From Lentimicrobiaceae bacterium (GTDB lineage: Bacteria > Bacteroidota > Bacteroidia > Bacteroidales > SKPS01): DNA of 9,834 nucleotides. This document shows positions 5,205-9,834 of this stretch, piece by piece. Position numbers and translations under genes: made by a program. The first letter of the stretch is position 1; every line of letters starts with the position of its first letter. Location of the stretch: NCBI GenBank assembly GCA_007119395.1, contig SKPS01000007.1, positions 1-9,834 of the forward strand, in the 5' to 3' direction. The notes beneath the pieces are model-generated. The model did not search any database. It saw nothing but the letters and a program-made list of their open reading frames with translations, and had not been told where the DNA came from.

Positions 5205-5987
5205 ATGGCCATTATTACGCTTACATCCGACTGGGGTGAAACGGATTATTATGTTGCATCGGTGAAGGGGCGGCTGTTATCGCTTATGCCTGATATCCGT
5301 ATCGTTGACATCAGCCACCATATCGCCTTGTACGATGCCAGCCATGCAGCCTTTGTGGTCAAGTATGCCTACCCCTCTTTCCCCGAAGGAACCATCCACC
5401 TTATTGGCGTAAACTCTATTGCAGGGATTGACTCACCGCATACCGTGATCAAGCACGAGGGGCACTACTTCATCGGTGCTGACAACGGGATCCTTTCTCT
5501 GGTGTGCGAGGGCAAGCCTGATGAGATTGCTGAAATTGAAATCCCATCAGAGACCAAGTATTTCACTTTCCCGTCCAGGGATGTGTTTCCCCGCGTGGCG
5601 GCAGTGATTCTATCAGGAAAAAGCATCAAGGATCTGGGCACTCCAAAGAAGGAGCTGCGCACCCTGATGCCTTTTGAACCAATTGTTACCGACAACCGCA
5701 TCACAGGGAAAATCATCCACCTTGACCATTACGGCAATGCGATCACCAACATAACAGAAAAACTGTTTCGGTCGTTTGTCAAAGGGAAACCTTTCGAGAT
5801 CAGCCTGAAGTCGTACCCTGAGGGTATTACCGAGGTGAGCGGATCATACGATGACGTGATGGAGGGGGAAAAGCTGGCACTGTTTGGTTCAACCGGACTC
5901 CTTCAGATCGCCCTGAACCGCGGTGCCGGAAAGGAACTGCTGGGGCTCCGCTACGACAACAGCGTGATGGTGACCCGCAAGGATTGA
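5205..5987 (+). CDS. DUF62 / SAM hydroxide adenosyltransferase family protein with altered catalytic triad
   Basis: This 260-residue protein has the full DUF62 architecture. The N-terminal domain begins ITLTSDWGETDYYVASVKG (4-22), with VDISHHI (34-40) and GADNGILSL (91-99). The C-terminal beta-barrel domain begins near 168 (GKIIHLDHYGNAITNI). Canonical members hydrolyse S-adenosylmethionine to adenosine and methionine using an Asp-Arg-His triad (DPGVGTERR and FHGRD in the Pyrococcus protein, recalled from memory). Here those positions read N70 (GVNS), S77 (GIDSP) and P123 (FPSRD), so none of the three is retained. Activity may be lost, or may use other residues; I recall Bacteroidota homologues that also depart from the canonical motifs. 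ATG 5205 fits the family start and follows a good -7 element. gldF starts 47 bp downstream. Confidence 0.88.
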   Translation: MAIITLTSDWGETDYYVASVKGRLLSLMPDIRIVDISHHIALYDASHAAFVVKYAYPSFPEGTIHLIGVNSIAGIDSPHTVIKHEGHYFIGADNGILSLVCEGKPDEIAEIEIPSETKYFTFPSRDVFPRVAAVILSGKSIKDLGTPKKELRTLMPFEPIVTDNRITGKIIHLDHYGNAITNITEKLFRSFVKGKPFEISLKSYPEGITEVSGSYDDVMEGEKLALFGSTGLLQIALNRGAGKELLGLRYDNSVMVTRKD

Positions 5988-5998
5988 GGTTTTTATAT

Positions 5999-6006
5999 TA
6001 ATTTTG
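5999..6006 (+). promoter_or_regulatory. Predicted -7 promoter element (TAATTTTG) for gldF
   Basis: TAATTTTG matches TAnnTTTG exactly, 28 bp before the gldF ATG and 11 bp after the DUF62 stop. The nearest TTG (5984-5986) is too close to serve as the -33 element. It suggests the gldF-gldG-DUF4340 genes can be transcribed separately from DUF62. Confidence 0.45.
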
Positions 6007-6034
6007 CTCCACAAAAACGAAATGGCACCTGCCT

Positions 6035-6766
6035 ATGTATACTTTATTAAGAAAAGAGATCAGCATCTTTCTCAGTTCATTGATCGGCTACATTGTGATC
6101 GCAGTTTTTCTGTTGATTAATGGGTTGTTTATTTGGATATTCCCCATGGAGTTCAACATCTTGCTGTTTGGCTATGCGTCACTTGACGGGTTGTTCATCA
6201 TTGCACCCTTTGTGTTCCTGTTTCTGATACCAGCGGTCACCATGAGGTTTTTTGCTGATGAGCGTCGCAGTGGCACGATGGAGTTGTTGTTGACGAAGCC
6301 TGTCAGCGACTTACAGATCATCATGGCCAAGTACCTTGCCGGGTTGATACTTGTAATTGGTGCCATCCTGCCCACCCTGATCTATGTGATATCGGTGTGG
6401 CATCTGGGATTGGAAACCGGCAACCTTGACAGAGGGGGCACATTGGGCTCGTATCTGGGGTTGTTCTTTCTGGCAGCAGCCTTTGTCGCAACAGGGTTGT
6501 TCTCGTCGTCGTTAACAGACAACCAGATCGTGGCATTTATCATCGCGGTTTTCTTGTGTGGATTCAGTTATATTGGCTTCGAAGCCATTCACAACCTGGA
6601 GCTGATGGGGCGTTTTGATCTGTTTGTAAAATCGCTGGGCATCAATGCTCATTACGTCTCCATGAGCCGTGGTGTGATCGACACACGGGATGTAGTCTAT
6701 TTCCTCAGCTATATCGCACTGTTTGTTCTGCTCACACTCATCTCACTGCAACGCAGAAAGTGGTAA
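6035..6766 (+). CDS. gldF: GldF-type ABC-2 transporter permease
   Basis: This 243-residue inner-membrane permease begins MYTLLRKEI, as GldF proteins do. Six hydrophobic segments are visible at about 16-35, 53-70, 99-122, 138-158, 163-181 and 221-238. The cytoplasmic segment 71-92 (FADERRSGT, then ELLLTKPVSD) is the usual ABC-2 motif between helices 2 and 3. In Flavobacterium johnsoniae, GldF works with GldG and the ATPase GldA and is needed for gliding; many non-gliding Bacteroidota also have the pair, so motility cannot be inferred. No ATPase gene is in the window. An ATG at 6022 is out of frame. gldG follows after 23 bp, indicating an operon. Confidence 0.92.
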   Translation: MYTLLRKEISIFLSSLIGYIVIAVFLLINGLFIWIFPMEFNILLFGYASLDGLFIIAPFVFLFLIPAVTMRFFADERRSGTMELLLTKPVSDLQIIMAKYLAGLILVIGAILPTLIYVISVWHLGLETGNLDRGGTLGSYLGLFFLAAAFVATGLFSSSLTDNQIVAFIIAVFLCGFSYIGFEAIHNLELMGRFDLFVKSLGINAHYVSMSRGVIDTRDVVYFLSYIALFVLLTLISLQRRKW

Positions 6767-6789
6767 CCTTACAATCAACGGACTGATTC

Positions 6790-8547
6790 ATGACAAAAAA
6801 AAGAGTTTCATACAAGATTCAGAACATTATTCAGCTTTCGATGCTGTTTGCCATTATAGTATTGGTAAACGTCATCTCTTCCCGTTTTTTCACGCGGATT
6901 GATTTAACCAGTGAGAAGCGTTACACTATTTCGGAGGCGACCCGTGAGCTGATCCGTAACATTGATGAGCCGATGTTGTTCAAGGTGTATCTTGAAGGGG
7001 ACATGCCTCCGTCGTACAAGCGTTTGCGCAACGAGACACGTGAGATGCTGATGGAGCTGATGGCTTACAACCGTGACATTATGTTTGACTTCATTGACCC
7101 GCATGCTGAGCCTGACGTAAAGGCCCGGAGCGACTTACAGTTGCAGCTATACAACATGGGGTTACAGCCACGGCAGGTGACAACACGTATTCAGGGGCGC
7201 GTCTCTACCCAGACCATTTTCCCCGGTGCTGTGGTGTCGTATCGCGGACAGGAGTTTGCCATGTCGATTTTCAAGACCCAGCTAGGACGGTCAGAGGAGC
7301 AAATGATCAACAACTCGATTGAGCAGTTGGAGTACACCTTTGCCAGAACCATTAAAGTATTAACCACTGCGCGAAAGCCATCGGTTGCATTCACTTACGG
7401 GCACGGGGAGCTCAGTGAATCACAGACAGCAGGCGCCTTTGCGGCGTTGTCACCGTTTTACGAAGTGAGCCGTGTAAAACTCGACGGAAGGGGGAGCGCG
7501 CTGTTTAAAAACGACCCCTACGACTCAACACGGCTCATTCCGGCCTACGACGCCCTGATCGTAGCCAAACCTGACTCGACGTTTTCAAGGAAGAACGCAT
7601 TTTTACTGGATCAGTTCATTATGTATGGTGGCAAGGTGCTGTGGTTCCTTGATCCTGTGTTTGCGAGTCTTGACTTATTACAGGACACAGGAGCCATGAT
7701 GGCGTTCAGAATCAACCTGGGACTGGAACAGCAACTCTTTAATTATGGTGTGCGATTGAATGCAAACCTAATCAAAGACCTCAACTGTTTACCGATCCCT
7801 ATGAATGTGCAGCCTGCCGGTGCACGGCCTGAGTTCAGGCCATTCCCATGGTACTTCAGCCCCGTCGTTTCACCGGGTTCAGATCATCCCATCGTAAAAA
7901 ACCTGAATGATGTTCGCACCGAGTTCGTAAGCAGCATAGACACAGTGGAGGTGCCCGGAGTACAAAAAACTATCCTGCTCACCACCTCACGCCATAGCCG
8001 TACAGAACGAAGTCCGGTGCCCATCAACCTGCGAATGGCACTGGAGCAACAAAACCCTGAGCTGTACCGTGAACCCTACCTGCCTGTTGCCGTTCTGCTC
8101 GAAGGGGAGTTCCCTTCGTTCTGGGAAGCACTTCCACAACCCTCCGACCAGTCAGGCCTGGTCAAGATCAATGTGAGCGAACCCACCAAAATGCTCGTGG
8201 TCTCGGATGGTGATGTCATCAGAAACCAAATACAAACAGAAGGTAGCGGAGGCAGCAGACCCCTGCCGTTGGGCTACGACAGGTTCACACAAACCACTTT
8301 TGGCAACCGCGATTTCCTGCTCAATGCGTTGAACTATATGCTGGGTGATGCTCGTTTGCTCGAAGCCAGAACAAAAGAGTTCAGAATCAGAAGGCTCGAC
8401 CCTCAAAAGCTGGAAGACAGACCCCTGGTGCTCCGTTGGCAACTGGTGAATGTGGCCGGGCCCATCGCAATCATCGCTTTGGCTGGTTCCATTATCATAT
8501 TCCTTAGAAAACGACGTTACTCTATCAGATATCGTTCAGTAAAATAA
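6790..8547 (+). CDS. gldG: GldG-type auxiliary protein of a gliding-associated ABC transporter
   Basis: This 585-residue protein has one N-terminal transmembrane helix (about 14-32), a large extracytoplasmic region and a C-terminal helix (about 555-572) followed by a basic tail. The layout and the motifs FTRIDLTSEKRYTIS (34-48), FTYGHGE (201-207) and GGKVLWFLDPV (280-290) fit the GldG/ABC_transp_aux family. It is thought to act with the GldF permease, though the transported substrate is unknown. The length is near that of known GldG proteins. ATG 6790 follows gldF by 23 bp, and the DUF4340 gene follows by 19 bp, so the three are probably one transcript. No frameshift or missing segment is apparent. 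Confidence 0.92.
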   Translation: MTKKRVSYKIQNIIQLSMLFAIIVLVNVISSRFFTRIDLTSEKRYTISEATRELIRNIDEPMLFKVYLEGDMPPSYKRLRNETREMLMELMAYNRDIMFDFIDPHAEPDVKARSDLQLQLYNMGLQPRQVTTRIQGRVSTQTIFPGAVVSYRGQEFAMSIFKTQLGRSEEQMINNSIEQLEYTFARTIKVLTTARKPSVAFTYGHGELSESQTAGAFAALSPFYEVSRVKLDGRGSALFKNDPYDSTRLIPAYDALIVAKPDSTFSRKNAFLLDQFIMYGGKVLWFLDPVFASLDLLQDTGAMMAFRINLGLEQQLFNYGVRLNANLIKDLNCLPIPMNVQPAGARPEFRPFPWYFSPVVSPGSDHPIVKNLNDVRTEFVSSIDTVEVPGVQKTILLTTSRHSRTERSPVPINLRMALEQQNPELYREPYLPVAVLLEGEFPSFWEALPQPSDQSGLVKINVSEPTKMLVVSDGDVIRNQIQTEGSGGSRPLPLGYDRFTQTTFGNRDFLLNALNYMLGDARLLEARTKEFRIRRLDPQKLEDRPLVLRWQLVNVAGPIAIIALAGSIIIFLRKRRYSIRYRSVK

Positions 8548-8566
8548 ACAAACAACAGATTTTTTG

Positions 8567-9664
8567 ATGAACAAAAGAAAAAAACAGCAGCTTATTCTAT
8601 TAGCCGGTATTGTGGTGGCATTGCTGCTGGTAAGTTTTTACCTCTCCCGATCACAACCCTTCCAATCGGGACGGGTCTTTTCCAATTTCGCTGTCACCGA
8701 TACAGCCAATATTACCAAAGTGTTTATGTCTGACCGAGAGGGGCGGGAGGTAACCCTTGACAGGATCAGCCGTTCTGAATGGCGGCTTAACAGGGTACAC
8801 GAAGCAAATAACGCCGTGGTAAACTCCTTGCTTCGAACGATTTACAACATTGAAGTAAAAGGAATTGTGCCCCGATCAAAACACAACACCGTGATCTCTG
8901 ACATGGCCGCAAAAAACACCCGTGTTGAAATCTACCAACGTGTGCCTCGCATAAGAATCGGAAGGCTGAGATTGTTCCCCCATGTAAAAATGACCAAAAG
9001 CTACTTCGTGGGCGGGCCTACACCCGATCACCACGGCACCTACATGATGATGGATGGAAGCGAAAGAGCATTCATCACTTTTGTCCCGGGGCAAAACGCA
9101 TTCCTCTCCCTCAGATACTCAACCAGAGAGAGTGACTGGAGAGACCATACCATCCTGGCACTAACCATTCAGCAGATTCAATCTGTCGATGTCGAAATAC
9201 CCGGTCGGCCCGAAGAGTCATACCGTATTGAAAAAACCGGAGAACGAACCTTCGAAATGTTTCAACATTACGACCAACCGGTTACCATCCCACTCGATAC
9301 AACACGCGTGCTCAACTTTCTGGCTTCATTCAGAAGCGTTAAGTATGAAGGGCTAATCAACGACATGGACCCCATGCGACGTGATAGCATCATCAACCAG
9401 GTGCCCATGCAAACCCTCACGATCACTGCAATTGATGGAGGTGTGCATACGATTAAAACATTCAGAAGGAAAGCGCCACATGAATATGACGAGCTCACAC
9501 AACAACGTATCAAATGGGACAGAGACCGTTTATATGCCCTGATTAACGATGGAAAAGACCTGACACTGTGTCAGTTTTATGTGTTTGATGACATCCTGAA
9601 ACCATTTACCTACTTCAGGGAAGATTATGTGCCCGATCATCAACACCACTTTTTTGAGCAATGA
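8567..9664 (+). CDS. DUF4340 domain protein, membrane-anchored
   Basis: This 365-residue protein has a basic N-terminus (NKRKK), one transmembrane helix at about 8-26, and a soluble extracytoplasmic part. Residues about 45-110 have the DUF4340 pattern: an ITKVFM strand, EVTLDRI, EWRLNRV, then a helical segment NSLLRTIYNI. DUF4340 genes commonly sit next to GldG/ABC_transp_aux genes, so a structural or regulatory role in the GldFG transporter complex is a reasonable inference; the biochemical function is unknown. The start is ATG 8567 (MNKRKK); a TTG one codon upstream is less likely. Basic and aromatic residues are frequent in the second half, and no catalytic motif is recognisable. It is the last gene of the gldF-gldG group; a possible terminator follows. 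Confidence 0.85.
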   Translation: MNKRKKQQLILLAGIVVALLLVSFYLSRSQPFQSGRVFSNFAVTDTANITKVFMSDREGREVTLDRISRSEWRLNRVHEANNAVVNSLLRTIYNIEVKGIVPRSKHNTVISDMAAKNTRVEIYQRVPRIRIGRLRLFPHVKMTKSYFVGGPTPDHHGTYMMMDGSERAFITFVPGQNAFLSLRYSTRESDWRDHTILALTIQQIQSVDVEIPGRPEESYRIEKTGERTFEMFQHYDQPVTIPLDTTRVLNFLASFRSVKYEGLINDMDPMRRDSIINQVPMQTLTITAIDGGVHTIKTFRRKAPHEYDELTQQRIKWDRDRLYALINDGKDLTLCQFYVFDDILKPFTYFREDYVPDHQHHFFEQ

Positions 9665-9668
9665 TTTG

Positions 9669-9710
9669 ATCCGGTTTAATGCTGGATGTTTCATATTTTT
9701 CTTTTATTTT
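9669..9710 (+). terminator. Candidate weak intrinsic terminator after the DUF4340 gene
   Basis: ATCCGG (9669-9674) can pair with CTGGAT (9682-9687), with one G-U pair and a 7-nt loop. A T-rich stretch follows from 9689 to 9710. The stem is short, so termination may be partial; the T tract overlaps the candidate dnaN promoter. Confidence 0.35.
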
Positions 9711-9712
9711 CG
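9705..9712 (+). promoter_or_regulatory. Possible -7 element (TATTTTCG) for dnaN
   Basis: TATTTTCG differs from TAnnTTTG at one position and lies 54 bp before the dnaN ATG. No clear -33 TTG is present. The roughly 50-nt leader is A+C-rich and has no Shine-Dalgarno site. Confidence 0.3.
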
Positions 9713-9766
9713 CTGTGGAATAATATCAAAACAGAAATTAACTATAACACACAAAATCAAACACAT

Positions 9767-9834
9767 ATGAAATTTATCATCTCCTCTGAGCAGCTTCTGA
9801 AGGCATTGCAGTCAGTAGGCGGGGTCATTCAGAC
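9767..9834 (+). CDS. dnaN: DNA polymerase III beta subunit (sliding clamp), N-terminal fragment
   Basis: Only the first 22 codons are present before the window ends. The peptide begins MKFIISSEQLLKALQ and continues SVGGVIQ, matching the start of Bacteroidota DnaN (from memory, MKFIVSSxxLLKxLQ followed by SGVI). The full protein of about 370 residues would form the ring clamp that tethers polymerase III to DNA. The position just after gldG/DUF4340, rather than next to dnaA, fits the order recalled for other Bacteroidota. The start at 9767 has an A-rich leader. Confidence 0.85.
   Translation, partial: MKFIISSEQLLKALQSVGGVIQ

Noticed and set aside
8564..8566. TTG start for the DUF4340 gene
   Set aside because: An ATG follows immediately at 8567 and gives a normal basic N-terminus before the membrane helix.

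Overview
The window looks like a chromosomal segment of a Bacteroidota bacterium, possibly an environmental Bacteroidales/Marinilabiliales-like lineage (the phylum is well supported, the order is a guess). Three things point there: a secreted peptidase with a type IX secretion (T9SS) C-terminal sorting domain, gldF-gldG gliding-type genes directly upstream of dnaN, and promoter -7 elements of the TAnnTTTG type with A-rich leaders instead of Shine-Dalgarno sites.

Layout. 1-174 is the C-terminal tail of an unidentified cysteine-rich protein. 175-483 is a spacer filled with three arrays of 8-bp tandem repeats, followed by a TATCTTTG promoter. 484-1647 encodes a secreted M28 zinc aminopeptidase with a T9SS sorting domain. 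After a 7-bp array, 1757-2917 encodes a receiver/AAA+ sigma-54 activator with no DNA-binding domain. It converges on purC (2932-3882, minus), which lies downstream of phoH (4040-4996, minus). The phoH-purC spacer is almost entirely a 9-bp array and a 7-bp array, and the 7-bp array runs into the end of phoH. A divergent 208-bp region separates phoH from a rightward group: a DUF62 (SAM hydroxide adenosyltransferase-like) gene at 5205-5987, gldF, gldG, a DUF4340 gene, and the first 22 codons of dnaN.

How the genes fit together. GldF (ABC-2 permease) and GldG (auxiliary membrane-anchored protein) would form a transporter with an ATPase encoded elsewhere (GldA in Flavobacterium). The DUF4340 protein is probably an envelope partner of it. 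PurC (purine synthesis), PhoH (RNA-linked ATPase) and DnaN (sliding clamp) are housekeeping genes.

No mobile element, CRISPR array, tRNA or rRNA was seen, and most genes belong to familiar Bacteroidota families. Three observations stand out. First, the long spacers of the left 4.1 kb hold in-phase 7-9 bp tandem arrays of different words, one of which supplies the last codons and stop of phoH, while the right half has none. Second, the DUF62 protein has lost all three residues of the family's Asp-Arg-His triad. Third, the sigma-54 activator has a GSFTSA loop and no HTH.
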